This document shows positions 18,981 through 28,817 of a stretch of 64,000 bases of DNA, in pieces. The position numbers were made by a program, and so were the translations under genes. Source of the stretch: Lentisalinibacter orientalis (lineage in GTDB: Bacteria > Pseudomonadota > Gammaproteobacteria > Steroidobacterales > Woeseiaceae); assembly GCF_040706535.1 (NCBI RefSeq), contig NZ_JAPDRJ010000001.1:248001-312000 (forward strand), read 5' to 3'. The notes under the pieces were generated by a model. That model was not told where the DNA came from. It saw only the letters and a program-made list of their open reading frames with translations, and searched no databases. Every line of letters begins with the position of its first letter. Position 1 is the first letter of the stretch.

Positions 18981-19787
18981 TCAGAACGACCAGCTCACCG
19001 AACCGCCGACGCCCCAGTCGGGGCTGCCGTCGGACAGGCCGGCCAGGGCGTAGACCTGGGCGCCGAGCCGGGGCGAGACCTCGGTGTCGAAGAACACGGA
19101 GACCTCGGTGGCGGCATCCCCGCCGTCGATCAGCTCCGGCCGGTAGCTCACCAGCGTACCGATGCGATTGTCACGGCCCGCCCACAGGGCAACGCCGCCG
19201 GCGACGAACCAGGTGTCGTCCAGGTCCAGTCCCGCGGGATCGCCCCGCCACTTGTAGCCGACCGTACCCATCCACATGACGTCCCGCTGGAACACGTAGC
19301 CGTCCAGCTGCAGCGAATAGTCGGTCTCGCCGGTACCCAGCCCCTTGTCCTCATCGGCCGTACCCAGCTTCACCTTGGCCGTGACGTCGAGCACGGCGTT
19401 GTCGCTCTCTGCGAGTCCCAGCCAGGTCCCCGACAGCAGGACATCGCCGATGCCGCTGTCGGATACGTCGTCGCCGCTGCCCACGATCACGTCGCCGCGG
19501 CGTCCGATGATGGAGCCTTCGGGCGCACTCACGTAGGCGTATGGCACCGTCGCGCGCAGCGAGAACTGCTCGCCCGTCCAGGACAGCGTGACCGGCACGT
19601 AGATGTCGTCGATATCGCTGCCGCCCCCGTAGTCGCCGGTGGTGTACTCGGCGCCGACGGTGAGGGTCGTGCGACCTTCCTCCGCCAGCGCCGTGCCGGC
19701 GGCGCCCGCCACAGCGAGCGTCGCCAGCACCAGCATCGTCGACACCACCGCCGTCCGGCCCGGGCACTCAGCGTGCTTGGCATTCAT
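18981..19787 (-). CDS. Outer-membrane beta-barrel-like protein
   Basis: A 268-aa exported protein with a long N-region signal peptide ending about TALAEE. The mature part has alternating polar/hydrophobic strands (VYVPVTLSWTG, FSLRATVPYAYVS, YSLQLDGYVFQRDVMW) and ends in a strand closing with Phe (WGVGGSVSWSF), the signature recognised by the BAM machinery. It resembles small transporter/porin-like proteins of unknown substrate. It is 16 bp downstream of the Asp-Arg repeat protein gene and probably co-transcribed. About ten or twelve strands are likely. No specific family can be named. Confidence 0.72.
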   Translation of the reverse strand: MNAKHAECPGRTAVVSTMLVLATLAVAGAAGTALAEEGRTTLTVGAEYTTGDYGGGSDIDDIYVPVTLSWTGEQFSLRATVPYAYVSAPEGSIIGRRGDVIVGSGDDVSDSGIGDVLLSGTWLGLAESDNAVLDVTAKVKLGTADEDKGLGTGETDYSLQLDGYVFQRDVMWMGTVGYKWRGDPAGLDLDDTWFVAGGVALWAGRDNRIGTLVSYRPELIDGGDAATEVSVFFDTEVSPRLGAQVYALAGLSDGSPDWGVGGSVSWSF

Positions 19788-19803
19788 AACGGCACTCCGT
19801 TGC

Positions 19804-20382
19804 TTATTCGGTCTCGGGCAGCGTCACGCCCTGTTCGCGGGCCCGTTCCATCATCTGCTCGCGATGCTCGGCGCGGATGCGTTCGCGTTCCTGCTCCGAC
19901 TCCGCATTGTTGAGCCGGGCGCGATAGCCTTCGCGTTCCTGCTCGGTCATGAGCGAATCGCCGTAGATGGGCTGACCCTCGTCATCGACGTGAATCCGGT
20001 CCCGATCGCGATCGCGGTCCTGATCCTGATCCATGTCCTGATCCATGTCGCGGTCACGATCCTTGTCCTGATCCTTGTCCTGATCCTTGGCCTGATCCAT
20101 GTCACGGTCACGATCCTGGGTCTGGTCCTTGTCGCGGTCGCGATCCTGATCCTTGTCGCCGGCCATCGCGTAGTCGCGGTCCTGCAACTGGTCACGTTCC
20201 ATCAGGCGATCGCGGTCCATGGTCCGATCCCGGTCCATCTGCGCATCGCGCGCTACAGCGCCGCGTTCCGCGCCCGAACCCTGCCCGCCGCTGCCGGCGC
20301 CCTGCATGTCGGCCGCCGCAATGGCGGATCCGGCGAGCAGCGCCGTGGTGGCGAGTCCAACCAGAAGATTCCTGGTACGCAT
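19804..20382 (-). CDS. Secreted Asp-Arg/Asp-Gln repeat protein
   Basis: A 192-aa protein of unknown function. A clean signal peptide (LLVGLATTALLAGSAIAA) leads to a 100-residue tract (~48-150) built almost wholly from short DRD, DQD, DKD and MDQD units, strongly charged and without hydrophobic core, so likely disordered or a metal/cation-binding polyampholyte. The C-terminal ~45 aa (REGYRARLNNAESEQERERI) look helical and resemble the tail of small stress proteins with similar domain order. The repeat is also visible in the DNA as reiterated hexamers. It is first in a two-gene unit with the outer-membrane protein, flanked by composite REPs and next to a two-component system that could control it. 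Confidence 0.7.
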   Translation of the reverse strand: MRTRNLLVGLATTALLAGSAIAAADMQGAGSGGQGSGAERGAVARDAQMDRDRTMDRDRLMERDQLQDRDYAMAGDKDQDRDRDKDQTQDRDRDMDQAKDQDKDQDKDRDRDMDQDMDQDQDRDRDRDRIHVDDEGQPIYGDSLMTEQEREGYRARLNNAESEQERERIRAEHREQMMERAREQGVTLPETE

Positions 20383-20517
20383 GATTCAACCCTCCATGTC
20401 ACTCTTCCGTGCTCCCTCGCAGGCTCCATTGAACGCCTCAACCGGGCATCCGTGAATACGTAGAATTGGAAGGGTCGACCATGTCAACGCAAGGAACACT
20501 GATGCGTTACCGAAGCA

Positions 20518-20596
20518 TGTAGGAGGGGCTTTAGCCCCGATTCCTCATGAGGACTTTAGCCCCGACCCCCTAACCGAGTCGGGCCTGAAGGCCCTC

Positions 20597-20601
<5 letters not shown>
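20518..20601. repeat. Composite triple REP element (copy 2)
   Basis: Direct-repeat counterpart of the element at 18891-18974. Its right end provides the stop codon of the response regulator on the minus strand (CTA at 20597-20599 reads TAG). Confidence 0.85.
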
Positions 20602-21319
<718 letters not shown>

Positions 21320-21494
21320 AGGACCGTCTCCCGGCTCCGTGGGATGGGAATCCAGTATGGCCCATCGGCATGGGATTTCTATCGCGATTTATGCGGACCC
21401 TGCGGATGGCGCGGGACCGGCACCGGGTTCAGACTGACCGCAAATTCGACTGCCGAACCGGCCGGAGGGCGGAGACACACCGCAGGACCCCGCA

Positions 21495-23669
21495 GTGGCG
21501 GAATACAGGCGTATAGCCCTGCTGATACTCACGATGACCGTCGTCGTTGCGGTGGCCACGGCAGTCTCCATAGGCGTGCTCTACGACACCGCTTTCGAGC
21601 GCCAGCGTCAGCAGCTCGTGGACAGCGCCCACACGCTGGCGCGGCTGATCGAGCAGATGAGCGAGTTCGACCAGCGCTACAGGCACGATTACCCGGGCTC
21701 CGCCGCGGAGGCCACCCTGGCCCAGATCCGGCAGGCCTTCACTCACGAGCACACCATACGCGGCTCCGCCGAGGTGACTCTCGGGCGGCGCGCAGGCGAC
21801 GACATCGTGTTCCTGATGCGCCATCACCACGCCGTGGGCCGCCCGCCGGCCCCGGTACGCTGGGGCTCGCCCTTCTCCGAGCCCATGCATCGGGCGTTGT
21901 CTGGAGAGAGGGGCACGATGATCGGCAACGACTATCACGGCACCCGCGTGCTGGCTGCCTACGATGCGGTGGAGGCCCTGGGCCTGGGCGTGGTCGCCAA
22001 GATCGATCTGGCCGAGATCCGCGCCCCGTTCTTCCGCGCCGGCGCCCTCGTCCTCACCGTCGCGCTGGCGCTGATCGGGGCCGCCACCCTCCTGTTCCTG
22101 CGCCTCGGCAGTCCGATGGTGCGCGCGTTGCACGAGCGGGAGGAGCGGCTGCGCCTGATCCTCGCCTCCACCGGCGAGGGCATCTTCGGCATGGATCTGG
22201 ATGGCCGCTGCACCTTCGCCAACCGGGCCGCCGTGCACCAGCTGGGTTACGGCGGCGAGGCCGAACTCCTGGGCCGCGACATCCACGAGCTGATCCACCA
22301 CACTCACCCCGACGGCAGCCCCCACCCCAGGGAGGAATGCCCTGCGGCCCGCGCCATCTCCCACGGCGAATCGCTGCGGCTCGACGACGAGATGCTGTGG
22401 CGCGCCGACGGCACCGGCTTCCCGGCGGAGTACCGTACGCAGCCCATGCGCCGCGACGGCGAGATCATCGGCGCGGTGGTCAGCTTCGTGGACACGACCG
22501 AGCGCCGGGAGCGGGAACTCGAGCTCGCGCACGCCCGGAAGATGGAGGTGCTGGGCAGGCTCACCGGCGGCATCGCGCATGATTTCAACAATCTGCTCAC
22601 CGTCATACTCGGCAACCTGCGGCTGCTGCAGCGCCGCGTGCGGTCCGGCGATGGCGAAGCGGCCGAGCTGATCGACGACGCGATTTCGGCGGCCGAGGAC
22701 GGCAGCGGCCTCATCCAGCAGCTGCTGGCGTTCTCCCGCAAACAGACCCTGAAGCCGGAGACCATCGACCTCGGCGTCTTCCTGCGCGACAACCGCCGCT
22801 TCCTCGAGCGCGTGGCCGCAGACGGCGTGGAGATTGCGCTCGACACCGACACCGGGCCGCTGCCCGTGCAGGCGGATACCCAGCAGCTGCAGAGCGCGCT
22901 GCTGAACCTGACCATCAACGCCAGTGACGCGATGCCGGGCGGCGGCGGACTCCGGATCGCGGCACGGCGGGAGGAGATCCGCGCCGGCAGCAGCCTCGAC
23001 ATGGCCGCCGGTCCCTGCGTGACGCTGAGTATCACCGATACCGGCGAAGGCATGAGTGCCGAAGTGCTGGCCAGAGCGATCGAGCCGTTCTTCACGACCA
23101 AGGGCCCGGGCAAGGGCAGCGGACTCGGCCTCAGCATGGTCTACGGCTTCGTCCGCCAGTCCGGCGGCGACCTGCGCATGGAGAGCGAGCCTGGCGGCGG
23201 CACGACCGTCACCCTGTACTTCCCGGCAGCGGCGGAAACGCAACTGGATGACGACGCCGTACGGGCGGCGGCGCCGCAGGCGCCGGCCGCCGAGACGATC
23301 CTGGTGGTGGAAGACGAGGCCAGGCTGCGACGCTACGCGGCGCGCACGCTGTCCGCTGCCGGCTACCGGGTACTGGAAGCATCCGGCGTCGTCGCGGCCC
23401 GGGAACTGCTGATGAAGCACACGGAAGTCGCTCTGCTGTTCACCGACATCGTCATGCCCGGCGGTACGAGCGGCCTCGAACTCGCCGACTGGGTCGGCCG
23501 TCATTACCCGGGCACCGGCATCCTGCTCACCACGGGCTACAGCGACCAGGCCTCCCGCGCCGTCGACGGCGGCTACTCCATCCTGGCGAAGCCCTACGGC
23601 GAGACCGGTCTCCTCGCCGCCGTCCGGCAAGCGCTGAGCGATTCCCATTCCGTCGCCGCGCCCGGTTGA
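21495..23669 (+). CDS. Hybrid sensor histidine kinase with PAS domain and C-terminal receiver
   Basis: A 724-aa inner-membrane sensor. Membrane segments at ~8-28 and ~178-200 frame a periplasmic sensor region of about 150 aa containing a His-rich MRHHHAVG stretch. A PAS domain follows (~217-330, LRLILASTGEGIFGMDLDG), then the HisKA motif with H362 (GGIAHDFNNLLTVI), the ATPase domain (NLTINASDAMPGGG, DTGEGMS, GKGSGLGLSMVYGF) and a receiver domain with D651 (LLFTDIVMPGG). The start is a GTG at 21495 with GGAGG upstream at ~21463. The GIAHDFNNLL type H-box is typical of kinases whose hybrid receiver tunes the kinase. Divergent from the OmpR-type regulator. Confidence 0.92.
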   Translation: MAEYRRIALLILTMTVVVAVATAVSIGVLYDTAFERQRQQLVDSAHTLARLIEQMSEFDQRYRHDYPGSAAEATLAQIRQAFTHEHTIRGSAEVTLGRRAGDDIVFLMRHHHAVGRPPAPVRWGSPFSEPMHRALSGERGTMIGNDYHGTRVLAAYDAVEALGLGVVAKIDLAEIRAPFFRAGALVLTVALALIGAATLLFLRLGSPMVRALHEREERLRLILASTGEGIFGMDLDGRCTFANRAAVHQLGYGGEAELLGRDIHELIHHTHPDGSPHPREECPAARAISHGESLRLDDEMLWRADGTGFPAEYRTQPMRRDGEIIGAVVSFVDTTERRERELELAHARKMEVLGRLTGGIAHDFNNLLTVILGNLRLLQRRVRSGDGEAAELIDDAISAAEDGSGLIQQLLAFSRKQTLKPETIDLGVFLRDNRRFLERVAADGVEIALDTDTGPLPVQADTQQLQSALLNLTINASDAMPGGGGLRIAARREEIRAGSSLDMAAGPCVTLSITDTGEGMSAEVLARAIEPFFTTKGPGKGSGLGLSMVYGFVRQSGGDLRMESEPGGGTTVTLYFPAAAETQLDDDAVRAAAPQAPAAETILVVEDEARLRRYAARTLSAAGYRVLEASGVVAARELLMKHTEVALLFTDIVMPGGTSGLELADWVGRHYPGTGILLTTGYSDQASRAVDGGYSILAKPYGETGLLAAVRQALSDSHSVAAPG

Positions 23670-23924
23670 CGGCGCTTACAAAAGTTCACAACGGAATTAC
23701 GTGCCGTTTACCGACGGTGACGCAGCCCTTTAAACGCGGGCCCTAGCATGGAACCCAGGAGGCAAGGAGAAGGTGCCATGCGCGAGAACCGAAAAAGACG
23801 GCGCGACACGACCACTTCCTCGCTTCACCTCCGGCCGCGGTGCTCCGCCCCCTTCGGGGGACGTCAGCTGCAGCGCCCCGCAGCAACCGCCCGCGGCATG
23901 CATTGGGGGCAGGAGGAGCCTGTC

Positions 23925-25571
23925 ATGAAGAAACAAGGAATGTGTTACGTGCTGGCAGCAATCCTCGTCGGGTTGTTCGCATTCAGCAGTGGCGCCATGG
24001 CCGAACGGCCACCGGGCGTCGGCGGCGGCAACGGCGGAGGTCACGACAGCGGCAACGAGCCGCCGGACTACGGCGACCTGTTCATCCTGTACCGGGATGC
24101 GTGGGGCGTTCCCATCCTGACGGCCGACGATTGCCAGCAGCCGCTGGCAGCGGAGACATTCGATGGCTGTGGGATGATCGAGAATCCCGGCCACCCGCTG
24201 GATGGCGAGTGCCTGTTGATTCCGGTTGATCCTGCTACCTGCTCCGCGGAAGGGCCCTATTCCATCTACACACAGGAAGTCGATTTCGGCCGCATCAACG
24301 AGTCGCGATCGCCGGACTCCGTGTTCGAGTCTCAGCTCGAGGAAGCAAGCCTGACCCTCGCGACCGCTGGCTGTATCAGCCTGGACCCTGCCGGACGGCC
24401 GGTCGCGTCCAGTGTGATCATCGGTGACAACCCGGAGACACCGGTCGTGGAGGACAGCTACGTGAAGACCTCCACCATCGACTCCCCGCTGCAGCACCTG
24501 GCCATGTACCAGGCGCTCATGATGAACGGCGCGCTCGGCGATAACATCGACCTCGGACGGTCCTGGATCGACGCGGCAGCGACCAGCCTCGGCGCGGCGT
24601 CGGACAAGTCCGGTTTCGTCGGAGTAGATCTTGTCGTTTATCTGAACGAGATCCTCGGCCTCACCGAGACTCCGGAAAGTGCAGTGCTCGACAGGATATG
24701 CATTAGCGTGAAAGAGGAGGTGATGGGAGCCATCCAGCACGTCCAGAAGTGCTTCCTGGATTTTTCGAGCTACGATGACGGAAGCGGTGTCCTCGGTTAC
24801 ACCTACGACCGCAACGCCACATTCGGCGCCCTCCCGGCACCGGCTTACATCTACTCGGATACCTACGGGACGGATGTCGGCATTTTCGAATACCTGCACG
24901 AGTTCGATACCCAGAACCACTACTTCGAGATTGCGAAAGCACCGATCCTCGACGTGGTTCCCGAGCTCGCAGGGAGCTATCCCGGCGAGAACGTCGGCGC
25001 GTTCGCTACGGCTGCCGACGACAGCCGGGCGGTGATCGACTACATGCACGTATGGCCGGTGCCGGGCGACTACGCCACACCGGTACCCTGCGAGGTCACC
25101 GCGGACGTCTACTACGACGTCTCGATCAGCGCCGACTCCGGGCTGCAGGTGCCGAAGCGGATGGTGGCCGACACCGAAGGCCGGGAAGGCACGCTGACCG
25201 TCGCCAACGCGGGACCCGCTGATGCGACCGGCTTCGTGAAGCTCACCGGCATCGACAGCGAAGGCGCGGTGGTAGGACCGCTGTACCTGATAGAAGGCGG
25301 GATCGTCACCGAGACCGAAGTGTTCGCCGGAACCGAGTACACCGAACCGTTCACTCTGGCGGCCGGTTACTCCACCAGCTGGACGTTCTTCTTCAGCATG
25401 GATTACGCCACGACCATCGAATGGACGGCCGAAGTCATGGCAGAGGAAGACGTCAACGCATCGAACGACGTGGTAACGGAGACCACCGTCGTAACGGCCG
25501 TGAAGGCCGGCGGCGGCGGTGGCGGCAGTGGAGGTGGCGGTGGCGGCAGCGGCGGAGGCCGCAACCGCTGA
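23925..25571 (+). CDS. Secreted protein with Gly-rich N- and C-terminal tracts, function unknown
   Basis: A 548-aa protein not recognised. AGGAGG just upstream supports the ATG at 23925, giving a good signal peptide (MCYVLAAILVGLFAFSSGAMA). The frame is open back to 23748 and an in-frame ATG at 23778 also has an SD, so a longer precursor or a leader peptide is possible. The mature protein starts with a Gly-rich linker (GVGGGNGGGHDSG), has several Cys (e.g. DDCQQ, DGCG, ATCS, GCIS) suited to periplasmic disulfides, a CARDB/Ig-like beta region near 440-520 (LTVANAGPADATGFVKL), and a poly-Gly/Ser tail (GGGGGGSGGGGGGSGGG). Possibly surface-exposed. It precedes another Gly-rich secreted protein by 193 bp. 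Confidence 0.65.
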   Translation: MKKQGMCYVLAAILVGLFAFSSGAMAERPPGVGGGNGGGHDSGNEPPDYGDLFILYRDAWGVPILTADDCQQPLAAETFDGCGMIENPGHPLDGECLLIPVDPATCSAEGPYSIYTQEVDFGRINESRSPDSVFESQLEEASLTLATAGCISLDPAGRPVASSVIIGDNPETPVVEDSYVKTSTIDSPLQHLAMYQALMMNGALGDNIDLGRSWIDAAATSLGAASDKSGFVGVDLVVYLNEILGLTETPESAVLDRICISVKEEVMGAIQHVQKCFLDFSSYDDGSGVLGYTYDRNATFGALPAPAYIYSDTYGTDVGIFEYLHEFDTQNHYFEIAKAPILDVVPELAGSYPGENVGAFATAADDSRAVIDYMHVWPVPGDYATPVPCEVTADVYYDVSISADSGLQVPKRMVADTEGREGTLTVANAGPADATGFVKLTGIDSEGAVVGPLYLIEGGIVTETEVFAGTEYTEPFTLAAGYSTSWTFFFSMDYATTIEWTAEVMAEEDVNASNDVVTETTVVTAVKAGGGGGGSGGGGGGSGGGRNR

Positions 25572-25596
25572 TCGGCCTCTCCCGGGAACGAAACTG

Positions 25597-25673
25597 CCAG
25601 GGACGGCACGGCCAGGGAAGGCGGCTCCAGGGACGGGGCTCCAGGTGAGGGTCAGCCGGGCCAGGGAGGAGCC
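25597..25673. repeat. Degenerate ~15-bp tandem repeat between the two secreted-protein genes
   Basis: CCAGG begins at 25597, 25612, 25627, 25641 and 25661, most copies extending as CCAGGGA(C/A)GG. It lies in the 193-bp gap downstream of the Gly-rich gene. No function is evident; slippage-derived sequence is the simplest reading. Confidence 0.55.
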
Positions 25674-25764
25674 CTGCAGCTGACCTCACCGACGGCCGGG
25701 GAGCGGTCACAGACCCTCCCCGGCCGGTCTACGCGGCAATGATGCCGGCAAGGGGTACCCCACA

Positions 25765-27657
25765 ATGAGAACACACAAGCTTTACATAATGATGCTGGCC
25801 GGAGCCGTCACCGTGCTGACCGCCCTCGCGGGCACCGGCCTGGCGGGCGACCGCTCCGACCCGTCCTGGCAGGTCGTGGTCAACAACGGCGACGCCATCC
25901 CCGGCCATCCGAACCGTACCTACAACAGCTACAACCCGCCTTCGGTGAACAGCAACGCCCTGGTGGTGTTCCGCGCCCGCAGCACCGGAAGGCAGCGCGG
26001 GCCGATCAGCGGCATCTACGTCCGCGACATGGGCACGGCAGGCTCGGCAATTCGCCTGATCGCCGACCGCGACACCGCGGTGCCGGACCCGAACAATACC
26101 GAATATCCGGCGGGCGGCGGCGGCAGCCACGGCGACGACGGCGGCAGCCACGGCGGCGCGGGTGACACCCATGGCGGCGCGGGCGGCGGGCACGGCGACG
26201 AGGGCGGAGGCGGCCCGGACTGGCTCCTGGCCACCTTCAACGAGTTCCCGTCGATCCCCCGCATCGCGCTGCACCGCGACGCCGTGGCCACCCGCGGCAA
26301 CCATCCGCCCGTGTGGACGTACGGCGAGGAAGAGGACGAGTCCCGCGCCGGCACCACCGGCGTGTACTTCAACCCGGCAGCCGGCAATCCTGCGAGCGAG
26401 CTGCGCACCGGCGCCAGCCTGCTCGGTGAGGTCGGCCCATCCGACTACGTGGATCTCACGTATCTGTTCGCCGTGCCGGATCTGGCCGCCACCACCCGAT
26501 TCGAGGTGTTCCCGGGCTCGCCCGCCGTCACGGACGAGGGCTACATCGCCTTCAAGGGCAACTACACCGATCCGTCGGACGGCGAAGACAAGACCGGCGT
26601 GTTCTACCGCAAGGTGGCGGACGACTATGCCGGCGGGCTCGAGCCGATCGAGCTGATCGCGAACTCCGATACGGTCATCCCGAATCACCGCTACTGCCGC
26701 GGCGACATCACCTTCGACTCCACCGCGCCGCCGAGCGCGGCCCGGGGGCGCGTGGTCTTCGTGGGCTACGACAACGAGGACGACCCCAGCTGCGGCGGCA
26801 TCTACCAGTCCGAGCTGGGCCGGCCGGCGGCGCCGCTGCGCACGCTGGTGGGACTCGACGACCGGGTGCCTGTACGCGGCGCGGGCCGATTCACCCGCAT
26901 CGGCGAAGGCCTGTCCTTCGACGGCCGTTTCGTCGCCTTCTGGGGCGCCTGGGGCGACGAGACCCGGATGCTGCGGCTGTACTGCCCCGAGGAAGGCAAC
27001 CGCATCCGGCGCGACTACTGCAACCATGCCGGCGACTTCGCGGACGGCCCGGACGGCGAGATCAACGGCGACGTGCACAGCATTTGCGACGACACCGACG
27101 ATCCGCTGTACCCGCGCTGCTACCAGGAGAAGGCCGTATCCGTGAACCAGGGCATCTTCGTCTACGACACCCGCACCCGGCGGCTGCGGCTGATGGCCCG
27201 GGCCGGTGCCGGCGAGGACTACGAGGACTTCATCTACTGGAATTACTCGGGCGCCCCGCCGGGTGCCGGCGAGAGCGAGGGCTGCGGCAAACCGCCGCGC
27301 TTCCGTTCCGCCGCGTTCGTATCCGTGTCCGAGCGGGCCGGCGCGACGTTCCGCGTCGCGTTCCAGGGCCGCCGCGCAGGGTCGAAACCGGTGGACGGCA
27401 TCTACCTCGCGGAGGCGCTCGGCGCATCGCGCGCGAGCACCGTCACACTGCTCGAGACAGGATGGGCAGGCACGCTGCTGGATCCGCAGGCCGTGGATCC
27501 GGACTCCGGTGAAACCCTGCCGATCTCGGGTCTCGCGCTGGAACGCGAGGCCTTCCGCAACGGCTGGCTCGCCGTGACCGCGAGCATGGGCACGGAAGAG
27601 GCCGGCTGGGCCGGCATCTATCTGGCCGATCTCCGCGGCCGCCGCCCCATCCGCTAG
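25765..27657 (+). CDS. Secreted beta-propeller-like protein with Gly-His insert
   Basis: A 630-aa exported protein of unknown function. The signal peptide runs to about TGLAG. Recurrent segments of the form ISGIYVRDMG, TTGVYFNP, KTGVFYRKV, CGGIYQSELG, NQGIFVYDT, VDGIYLAEALG and WAGIYLADL, spaced about 60-120 aa apart and followed by LIA/LMARAG-type strands, suggest a repeated blade architecture. An inserted low-complexity tract (~116-150, GGGGSHGDDGGSHGG) carries several His residues and could bind metal. Paired Cys (LYCPEEG, DYCNH, ICDD, RCYQ) fit a periplasmic or outer-surface location. It follows another Gly-rich secreted protein and may share a cell-envelope role. Confidence 0.65.
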   Translation: MRTHKLYIMMLAGAVTVLTALAGTGLAGDRSDPSWQVVVNNGDAIPGHPNRTYNSYNPPSVNSNALVVFRARSTGRQRGPISGIYVRDMGTAGSAIRLIADRDTAVPDPNNTEYPAGGGGSHGDDGGSHGGAGDTHGGAGGGHGDEGGGGPDWLLATFNEFPSIPRIALHRDAVATRGNHPPVWTYGEEEDESRAGTTGVYFNPAAGNPASELRTGASLLGEVGPSDYVDLTYLFAVPDLAATTRFEVFPGSPAVTDEGYIAFKGNYTDPSDGEDKTGVFYRKVADDYAGGLEPIELIANSDTVIPNHRYCRGDITFDSTAPPSAARGRVVFVGYDNEDDPSCGGIYQSELGRPAAPLRTLVGLDDRVPVRGAGRFTRIGEGLSFDGRFVAFWGAWGDETRMLRLYCPEEGNRIRRDYCNHAGDFADGPDGEINGDVHSICDDTDDPLYPRCYQEKAVSVNQGIFVYDTRTRRLRLMARAGAGEDYEDFIYWNYSGAPPGAGESEGCGKPPRFRSAAFVSVSERAGATFRVAFQGRRAGSKPVDGIYLAEALGASRASTVTLLETGWAGTLLDPQAVDPDSGETLPISGLALEREAFRNGWLAVTASMGTEEAGWAGIYLADLRGRRPIR

Positions 27658-27664
27658 AGGCAAC

Positions 27665-27722
27665 TGTAGGAGGGCCTTCAGGCCCGATTCAACAAGCAAT
27701 CGGGCCTGAAGGCCCTCCTACA
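27665..27722. repeat. REPIN, CCTTCAGG type
   Basis: A perfect inverted pair: GTAGGAGGGCCTTCAGGCCC and its reverse complement around a 14-base AT-rich loop. It separates the propeller-like gene from the convergent membrane protein gene. Confidence 0.9.
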
Positions 27723-27727
27723 TGGCC

Positions 27728-28363
27728 CTACCGGCTCATTTCCGCGAGATGGCGCGTGAAGGTCGGGTTCTTTCGTACGGGTAACGAACGGGCATATGCA
27801 ATGATCTTGCAGATGACCCAGAACACGCCGGCGGTGAGGCCGCCGGCTATCGCCGCCGTGAACAGCGCCTCGCCGAAGCCGGTGCCGTCCTCGCCGTAAG
27901 CGAGCAGGAAAAACAGCAGCCCCAGAGCGCCACTGGCGATCAGGAACAACCGCTTGGGGAATAGTTCGTCCCTGGCGGCTTTCGTGTATTCGTAGTGCTG
28001 CCCGGTATTGTGGTTGTAGGCGCGGAAGTAGGAGCCCCAGTCGGAACCGCCGGTGAACAGCAGGTACAGACTCAGCTTGTGGCCCTGCTTGCACGGCACG
28101 AGGAAGTCGACGAGCTCGATGGCATGCTCCTTCCCCTCCTCGTCCGTGAGATAGATGTTCTGATACCGTGTGGTCTTCGACTGCACCTGGCCCGAGACCG
28201 GCATGTTGCCGCCGGTTCCGCCCACGGTCATGCCACCGCCGCCGCCGAACGACCCGCTGACCTCCGTTTCGGAGCGGGTATCCGTGCTGTCCACCGTGCC
28301 GGTGCGCACGCGTATCTCCCAGGACGCCCCCAGGGTCTGGCCTTGTGCTACCTGTTTCGACAT
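27728..28363 (-). CDS. Predicted membrane protein, function unknown
   Basis: A 211-aa protein, not recognised. The N-terminal ~125 aa are soluble with a Gly-rich linker (SGSFGGGGGMTVGGTGGN, ~37-54) and a beta-rich part (ELVDFLVPCKQGHKLSLYLLF). Two hydrophobic segments (~141-157 and ~166-185) lie near the C-terminus. AGGAGGAGA precedes the ATG at 28363. It is 22 bp downstream of the small lipoprotein gene on the same strand, so the two form a likely operon. The segment layout suggests the N-terminal domain is cytoplasmic, but this is uncertain. Confidence 0.65.
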   Translation of the reverse strand: MSKQVAQGQTLGASWEIRVRTGTVDSTDTRSETEVSGSFGGGGGMTVGGTGGNMPVSGQVQSKTTRYQNIYLTDEEGKEHAIELVDFLVPCKQGHKLSLYLLFTGGSDWGSYFRAYNHNTGQHYEYTKAARDELFPKRLFLIASGALGLLFFLLAYGEDGTGFGEALFTAAIAGGLTAGVFWVICKIIAYARSLPVRKNPTFTRHLAEMSR

Positions 28364-28385
28364 ATCGTCTCCTCCTCTCCTCGGT

Positions 28386-28676
28386 CTAGTCCGCCTGCCG
28401 TACGAGTTCCTGGCCCATAGGGCCGTACAGCCGGTCTTCTCGCTTTTTCAGCACGACGGTTCCCTGGGGACTGGTGACCAGCACCCGGTCGCCGTCCACG
28501 GTGTATTCGGCGGGCACGCTGGCATCGAGCACCGAGACGGTGACGCGGCCGTCGTCGCGGAAGTGATAGATGGTCTCCGCCTGGCGGTCCTGCCAGGTAC
28601 CGCTGATGGCGGCATCCCGGCAGCCGCCGGCCCCCAGCGCCAGCAGCAGGCAAAGCGTCGTCAGGGCTCGCTGCAT
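28386..28676 (-). CDS. Small predicted lipoprotein
   Basis: A 96-aa protein. The N-terminus (RALTTLCLLLALGAGGCRD) looks like a lipoprotein signal ending at Cys20, although the -3 residue is Ala rather than the usual Leu. The mature part is one small beta domain (ISGTWQDRQAETIYHFRDDG, YTVDGDRVLVTSPQGTVVL) similar to lipocalin-like or copper-resistance-like small domains. GGAGGGAG is 5-12 bases upstream of the ATG at 28676. Probably co-transcribed with the membrane protein at 27728. Confidence 0.65.
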   Translation of the reverse strand: MQRALTTLCLLLALGAGGCRDAAISGTWQDRQAETIYHFRDDGRVTVSVLDASVPAEYTVDGDRVLVTSPQGTVVLKKREDRLYGPMGQELVRQAD

Positions 28677-28817
28677 CACACTCCCTCCACGGAACCAGCA
28701 TGGATCGTGGCCCCGGCACCCTCGCCGCCGCATCGACAGCTAACGGCTTTTTGGGTCAAATAGAGGCGATTGAGGGCGGATAAGGCCGAAACCGCGCCAT
28801 AACGAAGAACGAGAGCG

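Noticed and set aside
19990..20260. CRISPR-like or tandem-repeat DNA pattern
   Set aside because: The repeats are in-frame codons of the Asp-Arg protein, irregular in spacing, with no constant repeat/unique spacer structure and no cas genes.
23748..23924. N-terminal extension of the Gly-rich secreted protein
   Set aside because: It would bury the clear signal peptide 59 residues inside; the ATG at 23925 has the better SD. Kept only as a possible leader.
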